Shown here: positions 35,124 through 45,016 of the stretch, piece after piece
Position numbering within the stretch: position 1 is the stretch's first letter
How the letters are laid out: each line of letters starts with the position of its first letter
DNA from: Solirubrobacteraceae bacterium
GTDB lineage: Bacteria; Actinomycetota; Thermoleophilia; Solirubrobacterales; Solirubrobacteraceae
DNA: 64,000 nt
Assembly (NCBI GenBank): GCA_025449845.1
Contig: JANWIP010000028.1
Coordinates: forward strand, 62,001-126,000
Direction: 5' to 3'
Program-made: the position numbers and the translations under genes
Notes under the pieces: model-generated
The model's database searches: none
What the model was told of the DNA's origin: nothing
The model's input: the letters and a program-made list of their open reading frames with translations, nothing else

Positions 35124-37013
35124 ATGGCCACGACGACCTCAGAGCCCACCGACCCCGAGCTGGAGCAGGCCGCCTGGGACCTCGATGCGCTGGTCGAAGG
35201 CGAGGGCGATGCGGGCGTCGAGCGTCAGCTCAGCGAGGCCCTGACGCGCGCCGCGTCCTTCGCCGAGCGCTATGCGGGCAAGCTCGAAGCGCTCGACGGC
35301 GCGAGTCTGGCGGAGGCGATGCACGAGCTGGGCGCGATCCACGACCTGATCGGCCGCGCGGGCACGTACGCGGCGCTGCGCTTCTCGACCGACACGGCCG
35401 ACCCGAGCAGAGGTGCGCTCTTGCAGCGCGTGCAGGAGCAGGGAACGTCGATCGAGACAAAGCTGCTTTTTTTTGATTTGGAGTGGGCCGCGCTGCCCGA
35501 CGACCGTGCGGAGGAGTTGGTGTCAGGCGAGGCGCTGGATTTCGCGCGCCATCACCTGCGCAACGTGCGCCGCTACCGCGAGCATCTGCTGAGCGAGCCG
35601 GAGGAGAAGATCCTGGCGGAGAAGTCGGTCACGGGAAATGGCGCCTGGGCGAGGCTGTTCGAGGAGCTGACTTCGGCGATCGAGGTGGAGCTGCCGGCTG
35701 AGGACTCTCGGGAGGCCGAGGGCGCACCGGAGGCCGGCGAGGGCGCGCGGGCCGCGACTGGCGGCGCGAGCGGCGTGACTCAGCGCGTTGCCCTGGATGT
35801 GGCGCTGAGTCGCCTGGCGCTGCCCGACCGCGAGCTGCGACGCACAACGGCCGAGGCCGTGACGGCCGCACTCCAGCCAGGCCTGCGCACGCGCGGCTAT
35901 GTGCTGAATACGCTGCTGGCGGACAAGGCCACCGACGATCGCCTGCGGCGCTACCCCAGCTGGCTGGCGGCACGCAATCTCGCCAATGAGGCCAGCGACG
36001 AGTCGGTGCAGGCGTTGATCGAGGCGGTGCGCGGGCGCTATGAGTTGCCGCGGCGCTGGTATCGCCTGAAGGCGAAGCTGCTGGGCGTGGAGCGGCTGGC
36101 GGACTACGACCGCATGGCAGCAGTGACGCAGGACGAAGTGACCTTCAGCTACGCGCAGGCTTGCGAGTTGGTGCGCGATTGCTACGGCTCCTTCTCCCCT
36201 GAGCTGGGGGATCTGGTGCAGCGCTTCTACGACGAGCGCTGGATCGATGCGCCGGTGCGTCCGGGCAAGCGCGGTGGAGCCTTCTGCGCTTCGGCCACGC
36301 CAGATGTGCACCCCTATGTGATGCTGAACTACACCGCGCGCCGCCGCGACGTGCTGACGCTGGCGCACGAGCTGGGCCACGGCGTGCACTTCGCATTGGC
36401 CGCCCGTCAGGGCATCTTCCACCAGGGCACCCCGCTGACGCTGGCCGAGACAGCCTCGGTGTTCGGCGAGACGATCGTCTTCGGCCGCCTGCTGGAGGAA
36501 GACAGCACGCCGCAGTCGCGTCTGGCGCTGCTGGCCGAGAACCTGGAGGGCGCGATTGCGACCGTCTTTCGCCAGGTAGCGATGAACCGCTTCGAGGACC
36601 TCGCCCATACGGCCCGCCGCGAGCAGGGCGAGTTGTCGGTCGATCGTCTGGGCGAGCTGTGGGCGGAGAGCCAGACTGAGATGCTGGGCGACTCCGTGGA
36701 GATCACCGACGGCTACCGCTCATGGTGGAGCTACATCCCGCACTTCATCAACACCCCCGGCTACGTCTACGCCTACGCCTACGGCCAGCTCTTGGCCCTG
36801 TCGGTCTACCAGCGCTATGAGCAGCGCGGCGCCGACTTCGTCCCTCAGTACCTGGAGCTGCTGGCCGCCGGCGGCTCGCGCTCACCGCAGGAGCTGGGGG
36901 AGATCGTGGACGTGGACCTGGCCGATCCGGGCTTCTGGGATGCGGGCCTTGATCTGGTGGAGCGTCAGCTGGAGGAGGCCGAAGCGGCGGCGCGGGAGAG
37001 CGGGCGGCTGTAG
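35124..37013 (+). CDS. pepF: Oligoendopeptidase F-type M3 metallopeptidase
   Basis: 629 residues from ATG 35124, preferred over an upstream start because that would overlap thyX. The zinc site is HELGH at 415-419 followed by the downstream Glu in FHQGTPLTLAETASVFGE. The N-terminal helical region (30-230) contains an Ala/Glu/Gly-rich insertion near 200. PepF enzymes cleave short peptides in the cytoplasm. Confidence 0.93.
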   Translation: MATTTSEPTDPELEQAAWDLDALVEGEGDAGVERQLSEALTRAASFAERYAGKLEALDGASLAEAMHELGAIHDLIGRAGTYAALRFSTDTADPSRGALLQRVQEQGTSIETKLLFFDLEWAALPDDRAEELVSGEALDFARHHLRNVRRYREHLLSEPEEKILAEKSVTGNGAWARLFEELTSAIEVELPAEDSREAEGAPEAGEGARAATGGASGVTQRVALDVALSRLALPDRELRRTTAEAVTAALQPGLRTRGYVLNTLLADKATDDRLRRYPSWLAARNLANEASDESVQALIEAVRGRYELPRRWYRLKAKLLGVERLADYDRMAAVTQDEVTFSYAQACELVRDCYGSFSPELGDLVQRFYDERWIDAPVRPGKRGGAFCASATPDVHPYVMLNYTARRRDVLTLAHELGHGVHFALAARQGIFHQGTPLTLAETASVFGETIVFGRLLEEDSTPQSRLALLAENLEGAIATVFRQVAMNRFEDLAHTARREQGELSVDRLGELWAESQTEMLGDSVEITDGYRSWWSYIPHFINTPGYVYAYAYGQLLALSVYQRYEQRGADFVPQYLELLAAGGSRSPQELGEIVDVDLADPGFWDAGLDLVERQLEEAEAAARESGRL

Positions 37014-37015
37014 CG

Positions 37016-38245
37016 TCAGTGAAAGGGCGGTTCGGTTTCGCCCTGGCCGCGTTCGATGTCGTTGCTGTCATAGGCCGTCAGGTGGACCACGTATTCACCG
37101 TGTGATGGTGGCTCAGGGATCCAGAACTGACCGGAGAATGATTCTTCTTCGCGCTGTGGTTCCACCTCCTTGGCGATCACGTTGCTCAACCAGGCCTTTG
37201 GCAGTGGGCGTCCGCTGGCCTTCGACCAGAGCGACCATACGAGGATCGCTTCATGGTGGGAGAAGCCAATCAGATCGACCGCGTAGTTGACGGCCACCCC
37301 GTGCGGGTAGAGCTTGTGATGGATCACTCGTCCGCGCGAGTCGGCGAAGGCCGCGGCGACCGCGCGAGCCGCCACGATCGGGTTGGAGTGGTAGGCGAGC
37401 GCGTGGTCGATTAGGGGCGTCAGTGCACAGCTGGAGACGGCACAGGACTTGGGGACCTCGATCTGCACGCTGCTGGTCGCCGACGGGACAGCCTCCGACT
37501 TGGCTGCTGCGGGGGTGGGTTTGATAGTGCTGCCGGCCAGCGCCGCTGCGACTGCGTGAACTTCCTGGGGAGGCACTCCGTTGCCTTCCCTCGTGCGCAC
37601 ACCGTTGACGTCGGTGAACGGCAACTGTGTCGGAGGTGGCGGGGTAAGCGTGGAAAGTGTCCGAGAGCCGCTTGTGCTCGTCGAGCTGTCAGAGGTTGTG
37701 CTCGTCGAAGTGGAGGTAGTCGAGTGGGTCGTAGGGGTGGAGGTGGTGGTGTGCGTGCGCGTGCTGTGCGAGGTGGTGGTGTGGATGCTCGTGGGGGTAG
37801 GAGTGGTGGTGCTCGTCGAGGTCGAGGTGGAAGTCGAAGTTGAGGTGCTCAGCGGTTCGCCGGAGGTCGTCGATTCGGTGCTTGAGGTCGTGGGTTCCCC
37901 GTTCTGGACCACCGGCACCGCAGCGGAGGCGGAGCGCGTGGCGCGTGCCAGCCGATAAGGCAGCGCGAGGGCTGTGGGCTGCTGCGGTTCGGCGCTGCCG
38001 GTATTCGCCACGGCATGATCCCCAAAGCGGCTTTCGTATTCGGCAAGGTCTACGTTTGGGTAAACGGTGATCTTGCCGAAGTCGGCCTTCAGCGCATTTG
38101 GGGTCTGATGTGAAGGCAGCAGCGAATGCACCCCGACTGCGATCGCGACGAGCGTGCCCACGGTCGCGATTGCACCCTTGGTGCTGGTGAAAAAGCTGCT
38201 GAGGTCCTTTTTCGCCACGTTCCTCCAGCTGCAAGAAAAATCCAT
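37016..38245 (-). CDS. Membrane-anchored protein with Ser/Thr-rich stalk
   Basis: 409 residues. One hydrophobic segment (about 24-44) follows a short basic N-terminus. Residues ~115-205 are almost only Ser and Thr with Pro and His (many Ser-Thr pairs), a likely extended, possibly glycosylated stalk. The C-terminal ~150 residues form a folded domain with one Cys pair (PKSCAVSSCALTP) of unknown family. Start: ATG 38245 lacks a ribosome-binding site; GTG 38218 has GGAGG 3 bp upstream, so the start is uncertain. Composition is less GC-rich than neighbours. Confidence 0.65.
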   Translation of the reverse strand: MDFSCSWRNVAKKDLSSFFTSTKGAIATVGTLVAIAVGVHSLLPSHQTPNALKADFGKITVYPNVDLAEYESRFGDHAVANTGSAEPQQPTALALPYRLARATRSASAAVPVVQNGEPTTSSTESTTSGEPLSTSTSTSTSTSTSTTTPTPTSIHTTTSHSTRTHTTTSTPTTHSTTSTSTSTTSDSSTSTSGSRTLSTLTPPPPTQLPFTDVNGVRTREGNGVPPQEVHAVAAALAGSTIKPTPAAAKSEAVPSATSSVQIEVPKSCAVSSCALTPLIDHALAYHSNPIVAARAVAAAFADSRGRVIHHKLYPHGVAVNYAVDLIGFSHHEAILVWSLWSKASGRPLPKAWLSNVIAKEVEPQREEESFSGQFWIPEPPSHGEYVVHLTAYDSNDIERGQGETEPPFH

Positions 38246-38296
38246 TAAGCGGAAAAGAGGCAGCTTAGGGACTTTTGTCCGCGTGTCAACTCAGCG

Positions 38297-39832
38297 TCAG
38301 AACAGCCCGAACCCGCTGCCTACGCCGTGCACGAGGTCGAAGAGCGGCTGCGGGACGATGCCGAAGAAGAGCGTGGCGGCGCCGGCGAGTACGGCGACGA
38401 GGAGCACCTCGGGCTGGACGCCCTTGACTGACGGGGAAGACAGATCCTCGTCAAGCTCCGGTGAGCCTCCCGCGAGGGCCGGTAGGGGGGCGGGGGCGTC
38501 TGCCATCCACATCGTCGCGATCACGGGGAGGTAGTAGCCGAGGGAGATCATCGAGCCGATCACGATCACTACGCCCAGCCAGGTGTAGCCGCCTGCGACG
38601 GCCGCATCGATTAAGTAGAACTTGCCGATGAAGCCTGCGGTCGCGGGGATGCCGGCGAGGGAGAGCATCGACAGGGTCAGGGGCCAGGCCAGCCAGGGGT
38701 CAGAGCGGCCGAGGCCTGCGACCGATTGGACGTTGTCGCCGAGGCCGGCTTGGCGCTCGCGGGCGATGATCACCGCGAAGGCCGCCATGTTCATGAACAG
38801 ATAGATGGCGAGGTAGAAGACGGTGGCGCGCACGCCTAGCTGCGTGGAGACAACTACGCCCGCCAGCATGTAGCCGGCCTGTGCCACCGAGGAGTAGGCC
38901 AGCATCCGCTTCAGCGAGGACTGGCCGAGGGCGCCGACGTTGCCGACGATGATCGTCAGCGCGGCGAGGGTGGCTACCGCTGGTCCCCAGCTGCTCTGGG
39001 CTTCGACCAAGGCGACATCGAAGAAGCGCAGGAATACGCCGAGGGCCGCGACCTTCGTGGCGACTGCCATGAAAGCCGTCACGGGGGTGGGGGCGCCCTC
39101 GTAGACGTCGGGGGTCCATTGGTGGAAGGGGGCCACCGAGGACTTGAAGGCCAGGCCCACCAGGCACAGCGCGATGCCGGTCAGCAGCAGCACGTCGCTG
39201 CTGAGGCCCTTCGTGGAGATGGCCGAGGCGATCGTCGTGAAGTCCGTGGCGCCGGTGGCGCCGTAGATCAGGGCCAGGCCATACAGCAGCGTCGCGCTGC
39301 CGACCGAGCCGACGATCAGGTACTTCAGGCCTGACTCCAGCGAATGCTCGCGGCGCATCTCCGTCGCGCACAGGACATACAGGGGAATCGACAGAAGCTC
39401 CAGGCCCACGAACAGCATCACCGTGTTCTGCGCGGCCGCCAGCAGCGTCATGCCGCCGATCGACGTCAGCAGCAGGGCGTGGAACTCGCCATGGGCCGCT
39501 TCGCGTGCCGCCAGCGAGCGCCATGCCAGGAGAACCGTTGCGATGCCGCCGACCGTCAGGATCATCGTCAGCACCAGCGACAGGTCGTCGATGCGTAGGG
39601 CGCCCGCGAGGATCGACTTCTCTTCGCCCCACTGCCAGATCGTCAGGCCTAGCGCGGTGCCCAGCGCGACGAGGCTTAGTGCGGGGACCACCTGTGCACG
39701 CACCCAGCGAGAGCCGAGCAGGCCGACCAGTAGCACCACCACAGCGCCGCCGAGCAGCGCCAGCAGGGGGGACAGACCCGCGAAGTCAACGTGGGGGCCG
39801 CTGAGGGTCGCGCTGGCAAGGACAGGGGTCAT
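38297..39832 (-). CDS. nuoN: NADH-quinone oxidoreductase subunit N
   Basis: 511 residues with about 14 membrane helices. Antiporter-like subunit of complex I: SSVAPFHQWTPDVYEGAPTPVTAFMAVATKVAAL is the signature of NuoN, including the helix-7/8 Lys and Pro. It transfers protons across the membrane. Last gene of the nuo operon; its start overlaps the nuoM stop by 4 bp. Confidence 0.97.
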   Translation of the reverse strand: MTPVLASATLSGPHVDFAGLSPLLALLGGAVVVLLVGLLGSRWVRAQVVPALSLVALGTALGLTIWQWGEEKSILAGALRIDDLSLVLTMILTVGGIATVLLAWRSLAAREAAHGEFHALLLTSIGGMTLLAAAQNTVMLFVGLELLSIPLYVLCATEMRREHSLESGLKYLIVGSVGSATLLYGLALIYGATGATDFTTIASAISTKGLSSDVLLLTGIALCLVGLAFKSSVAPFHQWTPDVYEGAPTPVTAFMAVATKVAALGVFLRFFDVALVEAQSSWGPAVATLAALTIIVGNVGALGQSSLKRMLAYSSVAQAGYMLAGVVVSTQLGVRATVFYLAIYLFMNMAAFAVIIARERQAGLGDNVQSVAGLGRSDPWLAWPLTLSMLSLAGIPATAGFIGKFYLIDAAVAGGYTWLGVVIVIGSMISLGYYLPVIATMWMADAPAPLPALAGGSPELDEDLSSPSVKGVQPEVLLVAVLAGAATLFFGIVPQPLFDLVHGVGSGFGLF

Positions 39833-41406
39833 GGCCTTGCTCCCGCCGCTTCGCCGTTGCCCGTGCCGGTCACTGGGCCAGTCTCAAAGCGGCCCAACGC
39901 TGCGGCGAAGGTCGGCCCGCGCAGTGCTGCCTGTGCCGGCGCCACCGCCGCCTTCACCGAGTCTTCGCCGCGCCGCAATGCCAGCTGTGGGTAGACCGCG
40001 AAGAACAGGATGACCGCCACCACTGGCACCAGCACAACGCGGTCGAGCAGGCCGATGTCGCGGGACTCCACGTTCTTGCCGGGGCGGTTGTGCATCGCGC
40101 GGATGAACAGCCGCAGCGCGTAGACGCTCGCCATCACCACGCCTGCGAAGGCGATGATCGCGATTGCCAGCTTGGCGTTGAACACGCCTAGCAGGATCAG
40201 GAACTCGCCGACGAAGTTGGCCGAGCCTGGCATCGCCAACGTGGCCAGGGCGACGATCAGGAACAGCGCCGCTAGCACCGGCGCGCGGAAGGCGATGCCA
40301 CCCATCTCGCGCACGTCTTCGGAGCCGCCCGCGCGGCGTGAGAGCAGGGCGACGATAAACAGCAGTGGCGCCACCACGAGGCCGTGGTTGACCATCTGCA
40401 GCAGCGCGCCTTGGGCGCCTTGGGAGTTCAGGGCGAAGATGCCGAGCGTTATGAAGCCCATCTGGGCGATCGAGGAATAACCGGCGATTAGGCGTGCGTC
40501 GGTCTGCGTGAAGGCCACCATCGAGCCGTACAGGATCGAGGCCAGCGCAATCAGCAGCATCAGCGTCTGGAAGTGTGCCGCTGCCTGTGGGTACAGCGGC
40601 AGGGCGATGCGCAGGAAGCCGTAGGCGCCTACCTTGGAGAGGACGCCTGAGAAGACCATCAGCACCTCGATCGGCATCGTCCTGTACCCGTCGGGCATCC
40701 AGCCGTGCAGCGGGAAGGCCGGCATCTTCACCAGGAAGGCCGCCGCGAAGAACAGGAAGATCCACTCCTGCGAGCCGCGGCTCAGTGGCAGCGTTTGCAG
40801 GTTGGAGAGCACGAACGTCAGCGGGACGTCGTTCTGCTGGGAGGCCAGTACGCCCGTGGCGATCGCCGCGGCGAGCATCAGCAGCGAGCCCACGAGGGTG
40901 TAGATCACGAGCTTGATCGTTGCTCGCACGCGCTCCTCTCGGGGGCCGCGGCCCCACATTCCTGTCATGAAGTAGAACGGGATCAGCATCAGGTCGAAGA
41001 AGGCCACGAACAGCGCCAGATCCTGTGCCAGGAAGGCGCCGAGCACGGCCGACTCGGCGAGCATGAAGTGGAAGAAGAACAGTCTTGGACGATCCCACTC
41101 ACGCAGATTGGCCGCGAGCGTGGCCATTGCGAACAGGAGGGTTGTCAAGCCGATCAGCATCACGTTCAGGCCGTCGATGCCGAGCTTGTAGTGGATGCCC
41201 AGTTCGGAGATCCACACGACATCGGTGACGTGTGTCAGACCTCTTGTGCCTGGTGAGTAGCCGACGATGTAGCTGATTGCCAGTGCTAGGGCGGCCACCG
41301 AGCCAAGTAGGGCAAATACGCCAAGGGCACGTTTGTCACGCAGCGCGAAGATCGCTCCGAGAACACCACAGGCCGCGGGGAGCCATATGAGGATTGAAAG
41401 TGGCAT
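39829..41406 (-). CDS. nuoM: NADH-quinone oxidoreductase subunit M
   Basis: 525 residues, about 14 helices. VKMPAFPLHGWMPDGYRTMPIEVLMVFSGVLSKVGAYGFLR is the conserved antiporter-like region, with the key Glu in FMLAESAVLGAF. One of three proton-pumping antiporter-like subunits of complex I. Starts within the nuoL stop (1-bp overlap). Confidence 0.97.
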   Translation of the reverse strand: MPLSILIWLPAACGVLGAIFALRDKRALGVFALLGSVAALALAISYIVGYSPGTRGLTHVTDVVWISELGIHYKLGIDGLNVMLIGLTTLLFAMATLAANLREWDRPRLFFFHFMLAESAVLGAFLAQDLALFVAFFDLMLIPFYFMTGMWGRGPREERVRATIKLVIYTLVGSLLMLAAAIATGVLASQQNDVPLTFVLSNLQTLPLSRGSQEWIFLFFAAAFLVKMPAFPLHGWMPDGYRTMPIEVLMVFSGVLSKVGAYGFLRIALPLYPQAAAHFQTLMLLIALASILYGSMVAFTQTDARLIAGYSSIAQMGFITLGIFALNSQGAQGALLQMVNHGLVVAPLLFIVALLSRRAGGSEDVREMGGIAFRAPVLAALFLIVALATLAMPGSANFVGEFLILLGVFNAKLAIAIIAFAGVVMASVYALRLFIRAMHNRPGKNVESRDIGLLDRVVLVPVVAVILFFAVYPQLALRRGEDSVKAAVAPAQAALRGPTFAAALGRFETGPVTGTGNGEAAGARP

Positions 41407-43424
41407 CAGGACTGAAGTAGGAAGTAGAAGCCGATCGCTGCCACGCCCAGCACCAGCGCCGCCGCGTAGTAACGCACCAAACCGCTCTGCACCGCGCGCA
41501 CCGCTGCCGAGCCTGCGCGCACCACGCTCACCGTTCCATCGATCAGGCCGCCCTCTACCACCGCGCGCTCGAACGTGCCTGCCGCGAAGCGGCCCGCGGT
41601 TGCCATCGGGCGCACGATCAGCCCGTCGATCAGCTCGTCAAACCACCACTTATGCGCGAGCAGTTCATACACCGCGTGCCATCTCGCCTGGAGCTTCGCG
41701 GGGGATAGGCGCCCGCCCACCCGCGCAACCCAAACCCTCCAAGCTAAAGCGATCCCTGCCAGGCCCAACACCGTTCCCAGCAGTAGGCCGAAAGCCAGCA
41801 GGCCGTCCTTCGTATGCGTTTCGTAGACCGCCGAGCCCGCGAAGCTCGGGCGTAGGAAGTCGTCGATCACGAAGTCAACATTCGGGATCTGCAACAGACC
41901 CAGGCCGACCGAGCCCACGGCCAGGATGCACATTGCCACCTTCATTGGCAGCGCTCGTTCGGCGATCGCGTGCGTTGGGCCGGGGAAGCCTACGTCGGTG
42001 TCCTCGATCTCGCCTGTCGCCGGGTTTGTTGGATGCTCGGGGTGGTGCAGGTGGCCGGCTTCCAGCTCCTGCGCCTCTGGGACTGGGTCGCCGTAGAAGG
42101 CGCGAAAGATCATCCGGAAGGTGTAGACCGCCGTCAGGAAGGCGCCGATGTAGCCCATCACGTACAGCGCCCAGTGCCATCCGCCTAGCTCGCCTGTCAC
42201 CAGCAGGATCTCGTCCTTGCTGAAGAAGCCCGAGAAGGGGGGGATGCCCGACAGGGCCAGGCCGCCGATGATGAAGCAGCCGAAGGTGAAGGGCATCGCT
42301 TTGCGGAAGCCGCCCATGCGATTAAGTGACTGCTCGCCGCCCATCGCGCCGATGATGCTGCCTGCCGCCATGAACAGCAGCGCCTTGAAGAAGGCGTGCG
42401 TCATCAGGTGGAACAGGCCTGCTGCGTAGGCGCCTACGGATACGCCCATGATCATGTAGCCGATCTGCGACATCGTCGAGTACGCGATCACGCGCTTGAT
42501 ATCTGTCTGCACCAGGCCGATCGTGCCTGCTACGAACAGTGTTACTGCTCCCACCACCGCGCCTACGTCCTGCGCGATCGGGGCCAGTTCGAAGAGCACG
42601 TGCATTCTGGCGATCAGGTACACGCCTGCGGTCACCATCGTCGCCGCGTGGATCAGCGCGCTCACGGGGGTCGGGCCCTCCATCGCGTCCGGGAGCCATG
42701 TGTGTAGGGGGATCTGCGCGGACTTCGCGAAGGCTCCTACCAGCAGGAGTATGCAGCCTGCCACCAGGTCGGCTTCGTTGTGTGTGAATACCTGCCCGGC
42801 TACGTGGAATGTCTGTAGGAAGTCGAGCGTGTGGGTGTGCTTAAAGATGAAATATGTGCCTAGGACTAGGCCTACGTCGCCGACCACATTGATCACGAAC
42901 GCCTTGATGCCTGCCTTCGTCGCGGTTGTGCGCCGGTACCAGAAGGAGATCAGCAGGTAGGAGGCTGCGCCTACGAATGCCCAGCCGACGATCAGCAGTA
43001 GGAAGTTCCCTGCCAGTACCAGCAGCAGCATTGAGAACACGAAGAAATTCAGGTAGGCGAAGTAGCGATTGAAGCCTTTGTCCTTGTCCATGTATGAGAT
43101 GGAGTAGAGGTGAATCAGGGTCGAGACGCCGCTGACGATCAGGATCATGAACACCGACAACGGGTCCACCAGGATCGACAGCTGTGCGTTCACGCCGACC
43201 GTGTTCGCGTAGTTCCATAGCGAGGACGTCACCTGCCGGTGTGCTGGTGACAGACTCTGGATTTCTAGCAGTGCGCCGAGGGCGGCGAGGAACGCTAAGA
43301 AGATCGCGCCTGTGCCGATCCAACCTGCTGTGCGGCCGGGAAATGCCTTGTAGCCGAAGGCGATCGTCAGCATGCCCAGCAGTGGGAACAGCAGCACCAG
43401 CCAGCCGTACGTTGTCGCGCTCAC
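41406..43424 (-). CDS. nuoL: NADH-quinone oxidoreductase subunit L
   Basis: 672 residues from GTG 43424, which overlaps the nuoK TGA (GTGA); the longer upstream frame is only the nuoK gene read out of frame. SAQIPLHTWLPDAMEGPTPVSALIHAATMVTAGVYLI is the NuoL signature. The C-terminal part holds the long lateral helix and a last anchoring helix. The distal proton-pumping subunit of complex I. Confidence 0.96.
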   Translation of the reverse strand: MSATTYGWLVLLFPLLGMLTIAFGYKAFPGRTAGWIGTGAIFLAFLAALGALLEIQSLSPAHRQVTSSLWNYANTVGVNAQLSILVDPLSVFMILIVSGVSTLIHLYSISYMDKDKGFNRYFAYLNFFVFSMLLLVLAGNFLLLIVGWAFVGAASYLLISFWYRRTTATKAGIKAFVINVVGDVGLVLGTYFIFKHTHTLDFLQTFHVAGQVFTHNEADLVAGCILLLVGAFAKSAQIPLHTWLPDAMEGPTPVSALIHAATMVTAGVYLIARMHVLFELAPIAQDVGAVVGAVTLFVAGTIGLVQTDIKRVIAYSTMSQIGYMIMGVSVGAYAAGLFHLMTHAFFKALLFMAAGSIIGAMGGEQSLNRMGGFRKAMPFTFGCFIIGGLALSGIPPFSGFFSKDEILLVTGELGGWHWALYVMGYIGAFLTAVYTFRMIFRAFYGDPVPEAQELEAGHLHHPEHPTNPATGEIEDTDVGFPGPTHAIAERALPMKVAMCILAVGSVGLGLLQIPNVDFVIDDFLRPSFAGSAVYETHTKDGLLAFGLLLGTVLGLAGIALAWRVWVARVGGRLSPAKLQARWHAVYELLAHKWWFDELIDGLIVRPMATAGRFAAGTFERAVVEGGLIDGTVSVVRAGSAAVRAVQSGLVRYYAAALVLGVAAIGFYFLLQS

Positions 43425-43720
43425 CCCTGCAGCTCCCTCAGCTCGTCCACGTCGATCGGCAGCTGGCGGCGGTAGATCGCCACGATCATGCCTAGGCCGA
43501 TGCACACCTCGCAGGCGGCGACCGTCATCACGATCAGCGCCAAGATCTGGCCGTCGCCGTTGCCCCACATGCGCGAGAACGCGATCAGTGCGAGGTTCGC
43601 GCCGTTCAGCATCAGCTCCAGGCACAGCAGCAGCACCAGGGGGTTGCGGCGGGTCATCACGCCTACGGCGCCGAGCGTGAAGACGATCGCGGAGACCGCC
43701 AGGTACCAGGCGATGCTCAC
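43421..43720 (-). CDS. nuoK: NADH-quinone oxidoreductase subunit K
   Basis: 99 residues, three membrane helices, the usual length. LVLLLCLELMLNGANLALIAF carries the conserved membrane Glu of the proton path; AACEVCIGLGMIVAIYRR carries the second. Overlaps nuoJ and nuoL by 4 bp each. Confidence 0.97.
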   Translation of the reverse strand: MSIAWYLAVSAIVFTLGAVGVMTRRNPLVLLLCLELMLNGANLALIAFSRMWGNGDGQILALIVMTVAACEVCIGLGMIVAIYRRQLPIDVDELRELQG

Positions 43721-44478
43721 CAGCCGCCGTCCTTTGGTCCCGCGCTCACCTTGGGGCGCTCGGCGCCGTCACGCGCGCCTGTGTCCTCCGTGGTGCGTCC
43801 TTTCGCAGACTCGATGCCGTTCTCGACGCCTGCCTGGGCTGCCGCGAACGGCAGCCCCGCCACGCCCTCGGCCATCGTGCCCGTGCCCTGCGGGCGCAGC
43901 AGATCTAGCGGCGTCAGGATCTCGCGTTCGTCCTCTTCGTCCTCGCTGACCCCTCCGCGGCGTCGTGCCAGCACCACCGCGCCGACGGCCGCGATCAGCA
44001 GCAGGAAGGAGGCCACCTCGAACGCCAGCAGGAAGCGCGTCAGCAGCAGCTGGCCAATATAGGCGGGGGTGCCATAGGTGCGCGGACCGGGTGCATAGCC
44101 GGCGCCTTGGCTGTTGATCGCCTCAAGGCCTGTGCCGAGCAGCGCGATGAACAGCTCTACCAGCAGCGCCGCGCCTAGCACCGCCGCGCCTAAGCGCAGG
44201 CTGGAGCCGCCCGGGCCGCGCAGGCGGGCGCCGAGGGACTGTTCCTGGTCGCCTACGTAAGCGACGACGAACACGTACAGGACCATTACCGCGCCGGCGT
44301 ACACGACCACCTGCACCGCGGCTACGAACTCTGCTCGCAGCAGCAGGAACAGCAGCGCCAGCGAGATCAGGTGTGTCACCAGCGCCAACACGCTGTAGAA
44401 CGGGTCGCGCAGGCTTACCACGCCGACCGCGCCGGCGATCGCCCCGAGGGCCGCGATGAAGAACATGACCGTGCTCAT
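43717..44478 (-). CDS. nuoJ: NADH-quinone oxidoreductase subunit J
   Basis: 253 residues. The five N-terminal helices are typical (DPFYSVLALVTHLISLALLFLLLRAEFVAAVQVVVYAGAVMVLYVFVVAY, with the pi-bulge region near YAGAVMVLYVFVV). The C-terminal ~80 residues are an extra charged, low-complexity cytoplasmic tail. 7 bp after nuoI and overlapping nuoK by 4 bp. Confidence 0.95.
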   Translation of the reverse strand: MSTVMFFIAALGAIAGAVGVVSLRDPFYSVLALVTHLISLALLFLLLRAEFVAAVQVVVYAGAVMVLYVFVVAYVGDQEQSLGARLRGPGGSSLRLGAAVLGAALLVELFIALLGTGLEAINSQGAGYAPGPRTYGTPAYIGQLLLTRFLLAFEVASFLLLIAAVGAVVLARRRGGVSEDEEDEREILTPLDLLRPQGTGTMAEGVAGLPFAAAQAGVENGIESAKGRTTEDTGARDGAERPKVSAGPKDGGW

Positions 44479-44485
44479 CCGCGCG

Positions 44486-45016
44486 CTATTCGTCCTCGGT
44501 CCTCAGGGGCGCGCGCTCCAGCGGCTCGGCTAGCAGCATCTCCTTGGTGAAGATCAGATCCGAGCGGCTGTAGTCCGACAGCTCGTAGTCGTGGCCCATC
44601 GTGATCGCGTCGAACGGGCAGGCCACCTCGCAGTAGCCGCAGAAGATGCAGCGCGAGAGGTTGATCTCGTACACCGCCGCGTAGCGCTCGCCTGCCGATA
44701 CGCGGTTCTCCGGCGTGTTCTCGGCGGCTACCACGCGGATGCAGTCGGCTGGGCAGGCGGCTGCGCACAGCGAGCAGCCCACGCACTTCTCAAGCTTTGT
44801 GTCCTCGAAGCGGTGCAGCTTGTGGCGGCCGCGGAAGCGCGGGTACACCGGCACCTTCTCCTCCGGATACTGGATCGTGTGCGGCCCCTCCGCGATGCGC
44901 GCGAAGGTCGTCTTCAGGCCGCGCAGCGTCTCGCCGAATGCGCGGTAGGCGCCACCGGCGCCGCCTGGCTCCGGGCCGCGCTGCACTGCGAGCATGTCAT
45001 CGCCTGGGGTCCACAT
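44486..45016 (-). CDS. nuoI: NADH-quinone oxidoreductase subunit I
   Basis: 176 residues from ATG 45016, which overlaps the nuoH stop (TGATG). Two 4Fe-4S ferredoxin motifs are present: [12 protein letters not shown] and [12 protein letters not shown], binding clusters N6a and N6b in the peripheral arm. The N-terminus is amphipathic. Electrons pass from NuoG to NuoB through it. Confidence 0.97.
   Translation of the reverse strand: MWTPGDDMLAVQRGPEPGGAGGAYRAFGETLRGLKTTFARIAEGPHTIQYPEEKVPVYPRFRGRHKLHRFEDTKLEKCVGCSLCAAACPADCIRVVAAENTPENRVSAGERYAAVYEINLSRCIFCGYCEVACPFDAITMGHDYELSDYSRSDLIFTKEMLLAEPLERAPLRTEDE

Noticed and set aside
35523-36608. 361-codon minus-strand open frame across pepF
   Set aside because: Antisense shadow of a recognised M3 peptidase, without its own start signal.
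43425-43625. N-terminal 67-residue extension of nuoL
   Set aside because: It lies entirely over nuoK in another frame; the GTG at 43424 overlapping the nuoK stop gives the normal NuoL start.
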